64,000 nucleotides of DNA from Paenibacillus mellifer (GCF_023195895.1 NZ_JALPRK010000010.1:62001-126000), one strand, 5' to 3'. Shown: positions 8,032 to 16,345, counted from the first letter of the stretch. Notes: generated by a model from the sequence alone, not told the origin. A program made the numbers and translations.

Positions 8032-9445
8032 CACACCGAATCTCAATTTGCTCAAAAAAGACCCTGTGACCGACGGGAACGAAACCTTTAATATTCAAAC
8101 AATGTTGAATGACAACTGGGATAAGATCGATGCGGCCGTGGGGGAGATGGATATCCCTGATGCCTCGTTGACGGTGAAGGGGAAGGTGCAGCTTTCGAAT
8201 GCCATCGACGGCACTCGGGAAGATGTGGCAGCGACGTCTAGGGCGGTGAAAGCTGTTTGTGATAATTTTGCTGCACAGTTGGCGGGTTTAACACAAGATG
8301 TGCAAGAGGCAAAGCAAGCTGGCAATGAGCGGAAATCGGAAGTGGTTGCCGCGCTCGTTGCCAAAGGCATTTCGGCATCCACTTTGGAAAGCTGGGATTC
8401 GTTGATATCCAAGTTAGCTGCGATCGTCAAGGCGACAGGAAATGCGACCGGGGCAGATTTGTTGGCAGGGAAGACAGCATCGAATGCAAGCGGACTGATA
8501 ACAGGAACAATTCCAATCCAAAACCCGGATAAGCAGGATCAAATTCTAGCGTCTAGCGCCGTGGTTGGTGCATCGACAACAGGGGATGCGACAGAATATG
8601 TGTATTTAGGGATACCAAACGGTAAGTATCTAAATAACGTAAATTGGGTCCGGCATCCCAAATGCGCGCTAGCTAATAGTTTTATCCCTAACTTAGCGAA
8701 TGTAGGACTTAAAACGATTGAACCGCCAAGTGCATACGAAAACATATGGGGAAGAGACGTTAACCGCGGAATTGCCCTTTTTGCTCAAAATAACACGCAG
8801 GCAAGCATTATTCGCTTTCGGTCTAAGGGTATTGCTGATATTATTACAAACTACGGTTCAAACCAGGGGATGGCTATTTCCAACCTTAGGTATATGTTCT
8901 ATGCCGAAAATATAGATGCTAGTATTTATTGGCGCTGCATTAACGGCGTAGTTGAAAGGTTCCAGTTAGTGCCAAGTGGAAGCGATTTTGTCTCACAAGT
9001 TCTATTTAATTTTGTATTACCGTCGGGGAAAATAGCCGACCATCAAACCTCACAAATGTATCAAAATGAATTCATAATAGCCTGCAGGGATAGCGCGTGG
9101 AACATGACTATTCATAGGTATGACTTGTCTGGAAATATACAAGGGGTATCAGCGGCTATCTCCATAAACGCTGGGTATGTCGTATTTGCTTTGCCGGAAG
9201 GTAAAACACTCCTTAAATATGTAAATACCTCGGCTGGAATTATGCGATATATGGTACTCGACAGATTCGGGAACATCCTGGAAAACTTCAATCCCGAAGT
9301 TGCTAAGGGCATAGACTACGCTGCCTGGTATTATACCGGGTGGGCACTACACTTCAAAACCTACGACGGAAATTACAAGTTTTTGTACAACTTAAGCTCC
9401 AATTATTACCCTAGGGGTGGATATGACCAAACATTAGTTAAATAA
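8021..9445 (+). CDS. Phage tail fibre / receptor-binding protein (XkdV-like N-terminus)
   Basis: The start is TTG 8021 behind AGGAGGTGA at 8008-8016, giving 474 residues. The N-terminus (ATNTPNLNLLKKDPVTDGNE then FNIQTMLNDNWDKID) is the common attachment segment of Bacillales tail fibres; residues 50-65 hold a SLTVKGKVQLSNAIDGT motif typical of fibre repeats. From about residue 150 the coding sequence becomes clearly AT-richer and rich in Asn, Tyr and Ser, the usual sign of an exchangeable receptor-binding tip. The last 300 residues match nothing I recognise. Host range would be decided here. Confidence 0.78.
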   Translation: MATNTPNLNLLKKDPVTDGNETFNIQTMLNDNWDKIDAAVGEMDIPDASLTVKGKVQLSNAIDGTREDVAATSRAVKAVCDNFAAQLAGLTQDVQEAKQAGNERKSEVVAALVAKGISASTLESWDSLISKLAAIVKATGNATGADLLAGKTASNASGLITGTIPIQNPDKQDQILASSAVVGASTTGDATEYVYLGIPNGKYLNNVNWVRHPKCALANSFIPNLANVGLKTIEPPSAYENIWGRDVNRGIALFAQNNTQASIIRFRSKGIADIITNYGSNQGMAISNLRYMFYAENIDASIYWRCINGVVERFQLVPSGSDFVSQVLFNFVLPSGKIADHQTSQMYQNEFIIACRDSAWNMTIHRYDLSGNIQGVSAAISINAGYVVFALPEGKTLLKYVNTSAGIMRYMVLDRFGNILENFNPEVAKGIDYAAWYYTGWALHFKTYDGNYKFLYNLSSNYYPRGGYDQTLVK

Positions 9446-9516
9446 GATCCGTGATTAACGCATCATTTGGAGCCAATCGGGGATGAGGTTCGAAATAAAA
9501 GCGAAGGGTGTTGACA

Positions 9517-9792
9517 ATGATTAGAATGTTTAAAAGTAAAGACTACGTACAAGAGATTGAACTCGTAGATTTGGCCTCAATCCAAGCAATTATCCAGCTT
9601 ACTGGTATGGGCGTGACCGTTATTTTTACGCCAACTGGGGATTTGCAATCAGTAACTTTTATAGAAGGTACAAAGATCATCACCGCTATCCCTGGACAGT
9701 TTGTGTACAAAAACAGCACGGGCACCGTCGGAGTTTGTAACTTCGAATATCTGGACGAGAATTACGAAGAAGTCACCGAGCCGACAGCATAA
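9517..9792 (+). CDS. Small protein downstream of the tail fibre, unknown function
   Basis: It encodes 91 residues from ATG 9517 (AAGGGTG six bases before it); GTG 9508 and TTG 9511 are possible earlier starts. It is beta-rich by composition (VTVIFTPTGDLQSVTFIEG) with an acidic C-terminus (DENYEEVTEPTA). It shares the AT-rich composition of the fibre tip just upstream, so the two probably moved together. A fibre assembly chaperone or accessory tip protein is possible, but nothing in the sequence proves this. Confidence 0.55.
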   Translation: MIRMFKSKDYVQEIELVDLASIQAIIQLTGMGVTVIFTPTGDLQSVTFIEGTKIITAIPGQFVYKNSTGTVGVCNFEYLDENYEEVTEPTA

Positions 9793-9793
9793 T

Positions 9794-9834
9794 ATATAAA
9801 ACGATCCTTGGATGATCCGGGGATCGTTTTATAT
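9794..9834 (+). terminator. Rho-independent terminator after the tail-fibre genes
   Basis: A perfect 14-bp stem (9794-9807 with 9821-9834) encloses a 13-base loop; the rising arm starts with A-residues and the falling arm runs through TTTT, so it may work in both directions. Confidence 0.8.
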
Positions 9835-10167
9835 AATCTATAGACCAAGCTAATTCTTGCCATAAATCGTGAGAATGTTTGCCAAAAATTTTGAGCGGCT
9901 ACACAAAGGCAACCAAATAAATTGGGGTAATGGGACTGTGGAAATCACAGGGTCTTCTCCAGGAGGATCATCTATAATAATTAGCAACACATCATCAACG
10001 GTACTCACTGCGACAACTAATTATATTATATATATCTAGATTTGTACGGGATAAAGATCAAACGGGGTTACGGTACAGGACGAAATAGTGCAACAACCCC
10101 AAATAATTATTCTTCTACCCTCGGTCCCCCGAGGGCTCTTCATTTTCCCCGAAAGAAGGTGTAAATA
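9835..10167. other. Gap with a 54-codon AT-rich open frame and a GC-rich hairpin
   Basis: The stretch holds no recognised gene. An open frame 9875-10039 would give 54 residues (MFAKNFERLHKGNQINWGNG...) with Ser/Thr-rich, beta-strand-like composition but lacks a good ribosome site; it could be the remnant of another fibre-type gene. A hairpin CCCTCGG/CCGAGGG (10118-10124 with 10129-10135) followed by CTCTTCATTTT may be a second terminator. AAGAAGGTG at 10152-10160 belongs to the next gene. Confidence 0.35.
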
Positions 10168-10455
10168 ATGGACATTACGATAATCACTGCGGTGACCTCC
10201 GTGCTGGCGGCGGTGAGTGGGGTTGCGTTGGGGTGGGCGGGGCGTGCGAAAGCGGCGAAACGGGAGGCCGAGGAGTCGGCCGAGGCGGAGGCTGTGCAGC
10301 GGGCGGATGTAGAATACATCAAGCGGGGCGTTGACGACATGAAAGTCGAACAAAAGCTGCAAGGCCAGCGATTTGAAGCCTTCTCCGAGCGGCTGACGCG
10401 CGTCGAGGAATCGGCCAAACAAGCCCATAAGCGGATCGATCGGCTGGAGGAATAA
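10168..10455 (+). CDS. Small membrane-anchored coiled-coil protein (XhlA/holin-associated type)
   Basis: It encodes 95 residues behind GAAGAAGGTG. Residues 4-24 form one hydrophobic segment (IITAVTSVLAAVSGVALGW); residues 28-95 are charged and heptad-like with many Glu, Lys, Arg, ending RLTRVEESAKQAHKRIDRLEE. The size and place before the amidase suggest a lysis-cassette protein like XhlA. In XhlA, however, the membrane segment lies at the C-terminus, so the family call is uncertain. It is followed by three hairpins. Confidence 0.6.
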   Translation: MDITIITAVTSVLAAVSGVALGWAGRAKAAKREAEESAEAEAVQRADVEYIKRGVDDMKVEQKLQGQRFEAFSERLTRVEESAKQAHKRIDRLEE

Positions 10456-10580
10456 ACGCCATGTGAATGATTGAGGTATATGGCAGAGTATGCTAAGATA
10501 ACAATAGAAACAAGGAGGCTGCGCCACAGCCTCCCCGGTACAACACTTGGGTGGGAAACCTCCAAGATAAGAATGCAGAG

Positions 10581-10624
10581 AATAACCCGCACCTTGGCGC
10601 TAACCTGGGCGGGTTATTTTCGTT
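10581..10624 (+). terminator. Rho-independent terminator
   Basis: Perfect 10-bp stem AATAACCCGC (10581-10590) with GCGGGTTATT (10609-10618), followed by TTCGTTT. Confidence 0.7.
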
Positions 10625-10653
10625 TATTCAGGTAAGTAAGCAATTTATACCAG

Positions 10654-10686
10654 GAGTCTGCTATCTATCGCAGGCTCTTTTCTTTT
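10654..10686 (+). terminator. Rho-independent terminator
   Basis: Stem GAGTCTGC (10654-10661) with GCAGGCTC (10670-10677), one G-T pair, loop of eight bases, then TTTTCTTTT. Confidence 0.7.
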
Positions 10687-10775
10687 ATTCTGAGGTGCCC
10701 TGGAATCGGACAAACAAGCGCACAGGCGAATCGGCACCCATACGGAATAGTATGAATGGAAGGGGTGAAGTGCAT

Positions 10776-11708
10776 ATGGATACACGAAAATACCGAATTG
10801 AAAGGCGGTACGTCGCGATCCGGCCGAACGTAAGGCCCGGGACGAGGTTATCGACCGGAACGCCGGAGTTTTTTGTGGCCCATGACTCGGGAAATCCGGG
10901 AGCAACGGCGGACAATCACTATGCCTATTTCAACTCGCTAACGAATCGCTCCGCCTCGGCCCATGTGTTTATCGACGATACGAAGATTCTTGAAATCATA
11001 CCGACCGGCACCGGTCCCGAACCGGCGGAAAAAGCCTGGCACGTGCTGTACGACGTCACGACCGACAATGATTTGTTTGGCTATGATGCCAACGATGCGG
11101 CCATCGGAGTGGAATTTTGCTACGGCGGGCGCATAAACTTTATCGAAGCGTACAAGCGGTATGTCTGGTATTTGGCTTATTGCTGCAGCAAATGGAACAA
11201 GAATCCTTACGTCTTTATCCCGTCTCACCGGCAACTGGATCCGGCGCGTAGGAGGGACCCCGATGAGGCTCTGGCCACGGGCGGGAAATCACTGAACCAA
11301 TTGCTGGACGATGTCTCGACCGAACTCAACGTGGTACGTACCCCTAGCCTGACCCCAAACACGAGTACGTCGTTTACGCCGCTCCCGGCAACCATCGCGC
11401 AGTCACTGATCGACAACTATGTTTCTCCCGCCTGGTTCGCCTCGCAAACCAAGGGAGATCAGGTTGGAATGACGCATTTTCACAATCTGGCAAACAATCT
11501 TCGGGTGGCCTCAGGGATTCCGCTGGCCTCCTCATCCTCACCCGGTCCGCTGATCCCGCTGCCGAAAAGCAATGCCCAGGAGATCATTTTTCGCTGGCTG
11601 TCGCCGGCTTGGTTTAAGGCGCGGGACGAAGGAAATTCGGCACGGGCGCAGCATTTTAACAACCTGGCGAATTATCTGCGCAGGGCCGCGGGCATCCCGG
11701 AGCAATAA
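10776..11708 (+). CDS. Prophage N-acetylmuramoyl-L-alanine amidase with two C-terminal repeats
   Basis: I start it at ATG 10776, behind AAGGGGTG, giving 310 residues. Residues 30-185 are an Amidase_2 (T7-lysozyme-like) domain: candidate zinc ligands are H36 in FFVAHDSG and H89 in EKAWHV, with a third site in PSHRQLDPARRRDP. It would cleave the amide bond between muramic acid and the stem peptide during lysis. No signal peptide is present, as expected for holin-dependent export. The C-terminus holds two copies of a module (about 204-250 and 264-310) sharing SPAWF, HF.NLAN.LR and GIP; these are probably wall-binding. A Ser/Pro linker joins them. Confidence 0.87.
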   Translation: MDTRKYRIERRYVAIRPNVRPGTRLSTGTPEFFVAHDSGNPGATADNHYAYFNSLTNRSASAHVFIDDTKILEIIPTGTGPEPAEKAWHVLYDVTTDNDLFGYDANDAAIGVEFCYGGRINFIEAYKRYVWYLAYCCSKWNKNPYVFIPSHRQLDPARRRDPDEALATGGKSLNQLLDDVSTELNVVRTPSLTPNTSTSFTPLPATIAQSLIDNYVSPAWFASQTKGDQVGMTHFHNLANNLRVASGIPLASSSSPGPLIPLPKSNAQEIIFRWLSPAWFKARDEGNSARAQHFNNLANYLRRAAGIPEQ

Positions 11709-11722
11709 CAAGGAGGGAAGTC

Positions 11723-12004
11723 ATGCAAAACGAGATTTTAACCAATGTGTTGGCCTTTGCCTCGGTTTTGTCCGTATTCGTATTAGCTTTGGTCCAACTC
11801 GTCAAAACGACCATCAACCTGCCCAAAAACCTGATCCCCTTTATCGGAGTCGTCATCGGCGTATTGGTCGGAGCCGCGGCTTACCCTTTTACGGAAATGG
11901 AATTAGTGTTGCGGCTGTGGGCGGGAGGTTTGGCCGGTTTGTCGGCCACCGGGCTATTCGAGCTCGGGAATAACCGTCAGGGTAAGACGAAGGAGAAGGG
12001 ATGA
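11723..12004 (+). CDS. Holin-like small membrane protein
   Basis: It encodes 93 residues behind AAGGAGGGAAG. Three hydrophobic segments can be drawn: about 8-30 (VLAFASVLSVFVLALVQLV), 36-54 (LIPFIGVVIGVLVGAAAY) and 62-80 (LVLRLWAGGLAGLSATGLF), followed by a basic tail (NNRQGKTKEKG). This layout and the place right after the amidase fit a phage holin, which opens the membrane so the amidase can reach the wall. The exact holin family was not identified. Confidence 0.72.
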   Translation: MQNEILTNVLAFASVLSVFVLALVQLVKTTINLPKNLIPFIGVVIGVLVGAAAYPFTEMELVLRLWAGGLAGLSATGLFELGNNRQGKTKEKG

Positions 12005-12043
12005 GCCTAGCCCGATTCATTCCCGCCCTGTTTTATTTACCAG

Positions 12044-12088
12044 TTGAATAAAGAACGTATGTTTGCATATAATAAAAACAAACGTTCC
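12044..12088 (+). promoter_or_regulatory. SigA promoter with two LexA (SOS) box-like sites
   Basis: The -35 TTGAAT (12044-12049) and -10 TATAAT (12068-12073) are 18 bases apart. AGAACGTATGTTTG (12052-12065) in the spacer matches the Bacillus LexA box pattern GAAC-N4-GTT(C/T). A second weaker box AAAACAAACGTTCC lies just after the -10 (about 12076-12089). Blocking of the promoter by LexA with release after DNA damage is inferred. The transposase-like gene promoter at 39125-39176 has the same layout. Confidence 0.65.
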
Positions 12089-12106
12089 TATTTGGAGATG
12101 GTACTG

Positions 12107-12310
12107 GTGAAAAAATACATCGGCCGGACGGTAGAAATCATCTACGTCGACCGTGCGGGCAAGATCACGCAGCGGCGGATCGAGGTACATGATGTGCGTG
12201 ATGGTATAGTTCGGGCAACCTGCCTGGTTTCTAACGCGCCTCGGGCTTTTCGAATGGAGAATATTTTGGCTTGGGTTCCCGTGGCAAAAGGACGGCATCA
12301 TGCTTCCTGA
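12107..12310 (+). CDS. Small WYL-like protein under SOS-type control
   Basis: The start is taken as GTG 12107 (MKKYIGRTVEIIYVDRAGKI), with GGAG at 12094-12097; 67 residues. The sequence has the strand pattern of the C-terminal ligand-binding part of WYL proteins (VEIIYVDRAGKITQRRIEV ... PRAFRMENILAW) without any DNA-binding domain. Its own promoter carries LexA-like boxes, and a terminator follows, so it is a single-gene unit at the edge of the prophage. It may belong to the host rather than the phage. What it does is unknown; a sensor or partner role in the damage response is speculation. Confidence 0.68.
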   Translation: MKKYIGRTVEIIYVDRAGKITQRRIEVHDVRDGIVRATCLVSNAPRAFRMENILAWVPVAKGRHHAS

Positions 12311-12326
12311 GCCTCTCCTTGTTTTT

Positions 12327-12358
12327 GGGCCGTTTCGCCTTGGCGAACGGCCCTTTTT
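12327..12358 (+). terminator. Rho-independent terminator
   Basis: GGGCCGTT (12327-12334) pairs with AACGGCCC (12346-12353), with an inner CGCC/GGCG extension and a following TTTTT. Confidence 0.85.
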
Positions 12359-12366
12359 GCATTTTT

Positions 12367-12420
12367 CGGATATTATCGTAAATCCGTGGGATATTTCCTG
12401 AACTCCCTGAAGGCTAAGAT
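12367..12420 (+). promoter_or_regulatory. Shared 32-bp activator site A plus -10 box, upstream of DUF4127 gene
   Basis: The element at 12367-12398 has CGGATAT (12367) and GGGATAT (12388), 21 bases apart, and TCG four bases after the first half-site. A -10-like TAAGAT at 12415-12420 lies 16 bases past the element. Twenty-five of 32 positions equal site B (18996-19027). No good -35 is present and the proximal half-site covers that place, as expected for an AraC-type activated promoter. Confidence 0.6.
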
Positions 12421-12489
12421 TACATTAAGCGTACGATGACCCATGCGTTGTTTTTCGATGGAAATCAGGCTAACGGGAGGAGTGGCTAT

Positions 12490-14079
12490 ATGGCGAAGGT
12501 GGTTTATGTGCCGCTGGACGAAAGGCCTTGCAACGAGGGGTTTCCCAGGCAGCTGGCGCGGATGACGGACGTAACGCTCGTCGTTCCGGACCGTTCGATG
12601 CTCGGGGACAAGAAACGCCCGGCGGATACGAATGCGATTCGGGAATGGATGATCGAGGCCGCGGAAGGAGCGGATTATGTCCTCGTATCGATCGATTTGC
12701 TCGTTTACGGGGGGATCGTGCCGTCCCGGCTGCATCATTTATCTCTGGAGGAGTGCTTGCGCCGGCTGGCAGTTTTAGGGGAAATCAAGCGTCGGTATCC
12801 CGGCGTTAAGATCCATGCCTTTAATCTGATCATGCGCGTGCCGAACAACAACAAGGACGAAGAAGAACCGGATTATTACAAATTTCACGGCGGGCAAATT
12901 TTCAAATACAGCTACCTGACGGACAAAGCGGAGCAGGAGGTGCTAACTCCGGCGGAACAACGGGAACTGGAAGACATCACTCGGTTGATCCCTGAAGCCT
13001 ACTTGAGCGATTTTCTGGAGCGCCGTGCCGTCAACCAGCAAGTGAACCAGCACGCGTTAACCCTGGTTCGCGAAGGCGTGATCGACCATCTGGTCGTCCC
13101 GCTGGACGACAATTCCCAATACGGCTTCTCCCGGGCGGAGCAGCAAATGATGGTTGGTCGCGTGGTAGCGCTGAACGTGCTGGATAAGGTCCTGATCTAC
13201 CCGGGAGCCGACGAGGTCGGCTGCACGATGTTTGCCCGCATCTTCGGGGAATTGAAACAGTACAAGCCGGAGATATTTGTGCGTTATTCTTCAACCCAGG
13301 GTCCGCAGATCAAACCGAAATACGAAGACCGCAGCTTGAACGAAAGCGTCAAATCGCATATTATCGCGGCGGGAGCGGTTCTAGCCGACCATTCCGCAGA
13401 GACGGATTTAGTGCTCCTCGTCCACTCGCCGGCGGTCGACCAGGCGGGGATGGCCGAGCAAATCCCGTTCCAGGAACGGCATCGCACTTACTTTTCGGAA
13501 ATCCATTACCGGGAGTTTGCCGAAGCAATGGGGGCCTACTTGCGTAAAGGGAAGATGGTTGCACTGGGGGACGTGGCGACCTGCAACGGCGGGGATCCGG
13601 TGCTGATGAACCTGCTGCAGCAGCAAGGGCTGCTGGATCAATTAACGGCCTACGCCGGCTGGAATACCTCCGGGAACACGCTGGGGACGGTGGTTGCCCA
13701 CCTGGTGATCGCTTCGTACTACGCAAATCGATGGGCGCAGGGCGAATTGGCAAAGGCATATGAGGCGAGCCGCGTCTTTTATTACCACCGTCTGGCGGAA
13801 GACTTCCTCTATCAATCGCTGGTGCGGCAAGATATGCTGGCGAACGATCTTCCCCGGCTGAACGCGAGCTACTATGTGCTGGAGCATTGCTTGGAACAGG
13901 CTGAAGCGATTCTAGCGGACAAAATGAACCAGGCGGCGGCGCACTATTTTGCGGGAATTAAGGAGAAGGAAGGCCTGATTCGGCTAAGCGGGCTGCATTT
14001 TCCGTGGAGACGCATGTTTGAGGTGGGTTTCGAGCTGACGATCGAAGGATTCGGCGCACTTCGCAAACAAACATTATAA
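12490..14079 (+). CDS. DUF4127 family protein
   Basis: The start is ATG 12490 behind GGGAGGAG; 529 residues beginning MAKVVYVPLDERPCNEGFPR, the hallmark opening of DUF4127. Other blocks are SIDLLVYGGIVPSRLHHLS, RVPNNNKDEEEPDYY, PLDDNSQYGFSRAEQ, YPGADEVGCTMFAR and GDVATCNGGDP. No signal peptide or membrane segment is visible, so it should be cytoplasmic. The family has no established activity; the conserved acidic, Asn and His residues suggest an enzyme. It carries the same activator site as the GH130 gene and the sugar-binding lipoprotein gene, which links it to glycan use. The next operon begins 84 bases on. Confidence 0.85.
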   Translation: MAKVVYVPLDERPCNEGFPRQLARMTDVTLVVPDRSMLGDKKRPADTNAIREWMIEAAEGADYVLVSIDLLVYGGIVPSRLHHLSLEECLRRLAVLGEIKRRYPGVKIHAFNLIMRVPNNNKDEEEPDYYKFHGGQIFKYSYLTDKAEQEVLTPAEQRELEDITRLIPEAYLSDFLERRAVNQQVNQHALTLVREGVIDHLVVPLDDNSQYGFSRAEQQMMVGRVVALNVLDKVLIYPGADEVGCTMFARIFGELKQYKPEIFVRYSSTQGPQIKPKYEDRSLNESVKSHIIAAGAVLADHSAETDLVLLVHSPAVDQAGMAEQIPFQERHRTYFSEIHYREFAEAMGAYLRKGKMVALGDVATCNGGDPVLMNLLQQQGLLDQLTAYAGWNTSGNTLGTVVAHLVIASYYANRWAQGELAKAYEASRVFYYHRLAEDFLYQSLVRQDMLANDLPRLNASYYVLEHCLEQAEAILADKMNQAAAHYFAGIKEKEGLIRLSGLHFPWRRMFEVGFELTIEGFGALRKQTL

Positions 14080-14106
14080 CGTTATATTCTCAAGAGGAAT
14101 TTTCCG

Positions 14107-14137
14107 TGTTATGCTAAACCCAATCGTAAGCATGACA
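14107..14137 (+). promoter_or_regulatory. Imperfect inverted repeat before the amidohydrolase operon
   Basis: TGTTATGCTA (14107-14116) faces AAGCATGACA (14128-14137), eight of ten positions complementary. It lies between the DUF4127 gene and GTG 14164 and could be the operator of the GntR regulator at the end of this operon. That link is a guess from position. Confidence 0.3.
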
Positions 14138-14163
14138 ACGATCTATAAAAAGAGGCGAGCAAA

Positions 14164-15276
14164 GTGAAGGAAAAAGTAGTTCTCCATCATCTGAAGCGAG
14201 TGAACGGGGAAGAGATCGACATCGTGATCGAGGACGGAAAAATCGCCGAGATGACCGGAGCCGGCCAGGCTCGCGGCGATCAGGAATGGGATGCATCCTC
14301 CCTTTATGTATCCAGCGGCTGGATCGATATGCATGTCCACGCTTTTCCGGAATTCGACCCGTACGGCGACGAAATCGATGAGATCGGCGTGAAGCAGGGC
14401 GTCACGACGATCGTGGACGCCGGCAGCTGCGGTGCAGACCGGATCGGCGATCTCGTGGCGAACGGCAAAGCGTCAGCAACCAACTTGTTGGCGTTCTTGA
14501 ACATCTCGCGGATCGGGTTGAAACGCGTCGACGAACTGTCCGAATTGGCCTGGATCGACCGCGATCGGGTCAAAGAAGCGATCGCGGATTACAGCGACTC
14601 CATCGTCGGCCTGAAAGCGAGGATCAGCCAAAGCGTGGTCCGGGAGAACGGCGTGGAGCCGCTGCGCATCGCGCGCGAGCTGTCGCTCGAGACGGGACTG
14701 CCGCTGATGGTGCATATCGGTTCGGCGCCGCCCGATATCCGGGAGGTGATTCCGCTGCTGCAGCGAAAAGATATCATTACCCATTATCTCAACGGCAAAG
14801 CGAACAATCTGTTCGATGCATCGGGCGAACCGCTCCCGATTTTGACTGAAGCTATCGGCCGGGGCGTGCATCTCGACGTGGGCCACGGCACGGCGAGCTT
14901 CTCCTTCCGGGTCGCCGAGGCGGCAAAACGGAACGGCATCAATCCGGATACGATCAGCACTGACATCTACCGGGGCAACCGGCTGAACGGTCCGGTGTAC
15001 AGCATGGCGAACGTGCTAAGCAAATTCCTTTATCTCGGTTATTCGCTTGAAGAAGTCATCTCGGCGGTGACCTCTCGCGCCGCGCAGTGGCTGGGAAGGC
15101 CGGAGCTCGGCCGCATTCGGGTCGGGGACCCGGCCCATTTAACCTTGTTTGCCGTCAAGGAAACACCTGCGGCGCTGATCGATTCGGAAGGAGAACGGCG
15201 TGTCTCGAACCGCCATATTGAAGCAAAAGGAGTGATCATCCATGGAAAGTTCATTGAATGCGAAGTACGGGCTTAA
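14164..15276 (+). CDS. Amidohydrolase/deacetylase family metallohydrolase
   Basis: It encodes 370 residues from GTG 14164, after AAAGAGGCGAG. The fold is that of metal-dependent amidohydrolases: WIDMHVHAF (metal-binding HxH, about residues 55-60), the VDAGSCGAD block, a Lys in GLKARISQS, His in LMVHIGSAP and THYLNG, and STDIYRGNR carrying the catalytic Asp. The family (EF_0837-like) regularly stands with DgaE- and DgaF-type genes, as here. A role in removing an acyl or cyclic amide group before deamination is plausible but not proven. Its end overlaps dgaE by 35 bases, so the two are coupled. Confidence 0.85.
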   Translation: MKEKVVLHHLKRVNGEEIDIVIEDGKIAEMTGAGQARGDQEWDASSLYVSSGWIDMHVHAFPEFDPYGDEIDEIGVKQGVTTIVDAGSCGADRIGDLVANGKASATNLLAFLNISRIGLKRVDELSELAWIDRDRVKEAIADYSDSIVGLKARISQSVVRENGVEPLRIARELSLETGLPLMVHIGSAPPDIREVIPLLQRKDIITHYLNGKANNLFDASGEPLPILTEAIGRGVHLDVGHGTASFSFRVAEAAKRNGINPDTISTDIYRGNRLNGPVYSMANVLSKFLYLGYSLEEVISAVTSRAAQWLGRPELGRIRVGDPAHLTLFAVKETPAALIDSEGERRVSNRHIEAKGVIIHGKFIECEVRA

Positions 15277-16345
15277 GCGCGTCATCAACGCCAGCGGGCG
15301 GATGAGCATCCTCGGCGTATCCGCGCCGAGCGATACCGTGATGGAGGCGATGAAGCGGGGCGGCCAAAGCTACGTCGAAATCGCCGATCTCGTAGATAAG
15401 GCGGGGGATTATGTCGCCAAACACGTCGGTTCGGAGGCGGCGGTGATCGTGAATTCGGCATCGAGCGGCATCGCCTTGTCGGTAGCGGCGATCGTGACAC
15501 AGGGCGATCGGCGCAAGAGCTTGCGTTTGCATCAGGAGGAGATTCCCCGCAACGAAATCCTCATCCTGAAGGGCCATAATGTGCAGTACGGCGCTCCGGT
15601 AGAAACGATGGTTTACCTTGGCGGCGGCAAACTGGTGGAGGTCGGCTATGCCAACGAAGGCCGGGCGGAACATCTCGAAGATGCGATCGGCGAAAAAACG
15701 GCGGCCATCCTCTACGTGAAATCGCACCATGCCGTGCAGAAGAACATGATCTCCGTCGAAGAAGCGTGGGAGGTGGCGAAAAGGAATAACGTGCCGATGA
15801 TCGTGGACGCGGCGGCGGAAGAGGACCTGCAGAAGTACGTGAAATTCTCCGATTTGGCGATTTATAGCGGCTCTAAGGCGATCGAAGGCCCGACCTCCGG
15901 AATCGTCGCCGGCAAACGCGCCTTTATCGAATGGGTGAAGGTGCAGCTGCACGGCATCGGACGGAGCATGAAGGTGGGCAAGGAAACGTCCTTCGGCCTG
16001 CTGCAGGCCTTGGACGAGTACGCCGTCAAACCGGATAACAGCGAGCGGGAAAAAGCGGCTTTGCAGACGCTGATGCCGCTCAGCGAACTCCCGGGAATCC
16101 GGGTTTCGATCGTGCAGGACGAAGCCGGCCGGGCGATTTACCGGGCCCGGGTGCAGGTCGATCCGCAGCAGGCCGGCATCGGCGCGAAGGAAATGGTTCA
16201 TGCGCTGCAAACCGGAGATATCGCGATTTATACCCGGGATTACGGAGTCAGACAAGGGTATTTCGATATCGACCCGCGCCCGCTGATGGGGGACGATATC
16301 CAGGTGATTGCCGAAAAAATACGCGAATTGGCAGGGGGACGTTAA
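15242..16345 (+). CDS. dgaE: DgaE-like PLP-dependent ammonia lyase
   Basis: It encodes 367 residues from ATG 15242, after AAAAGGAGTG. It is a SelA/cystathionine-fold PLP enzyme: the cofactor lysine is probably K212 in IYSGSKAIEGP, and VDAAAEEDL supplies the pyridine-binding Asp. DgaE of Salmonella turns D-glucosaminate-6-phosphate into 2-keto-3-deoxy-6-phosphogluconate plus ammonia. Here no PTS genes are nearby and a KDG kinase is present, so the substrate may be the unphosphorylated amino sugar acid; this is inference. It lies between the amidohydrolase and the aldolase. Confidence 0.82.
   Translation: MESSLNAKYGLKRVINASGRMSILGVSAPSDTVMEAMKRGGQSYVEIADLVDKAGDYVAKHVGSEAAVIVNSASSGIALSVAAIVTQGDRRKSLRLHQEEIPRNEILILKGHNVQYGAPVETMVYLGGGKLVEVGYANEGRAEHLEDAIGEKTAAILYVKSHHAVQKNMISVEEAWEVAKRNNVPMIVDAAAEEDLQKYVKFSDLAIYSGSKAIEGPTSGIVAGKRAFIEWVKVQLHGIGRSMKVGKETSFGLLQALDEYAVKPDNSEREKAALQTLMPLSELPGIRVSIVQDEAGRAIYRARVQVDPQQAGIGAKEMVHALQTGDIAIYTRDYGVRQGYFDIDPRPLMGDDIQVIAEKIRELAGGR

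Larger units (their letters stand above)
10456..10775 (+). other. Gap carrying three stem-loops between small membrane protein and amidase
   Basis: No gene is seen. Hairpins occur at 10514-10534 (GGAGGCTG/CAGCCTCC), 10581-10618 and 10654-10677; the last two have terminator character and are listed separately. The presence of two terminators shows that the amidase needs its own promoter or depends on read-through. Confidence 0.5.

Noticed and set aside
10551-10775. Longer amidase start
   Set aside because: This part contains two terminator hairpins and no family sequence; ATG 10776 is well placed.
1-12310. Prophage attachment site, integrase or repressor
   Set aside because: The window begins inside the sheath gene, and no integrase, repressor or flanking direct repeat is visible near 12.3 kb.
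15251-16255. Long reverse-strand open frame opposite dgaE
   Set aside because: It is an antisense shadow of a GC-rich coding gene; composition is His/Arg-rich and there is no ribosome site or family resemblance.
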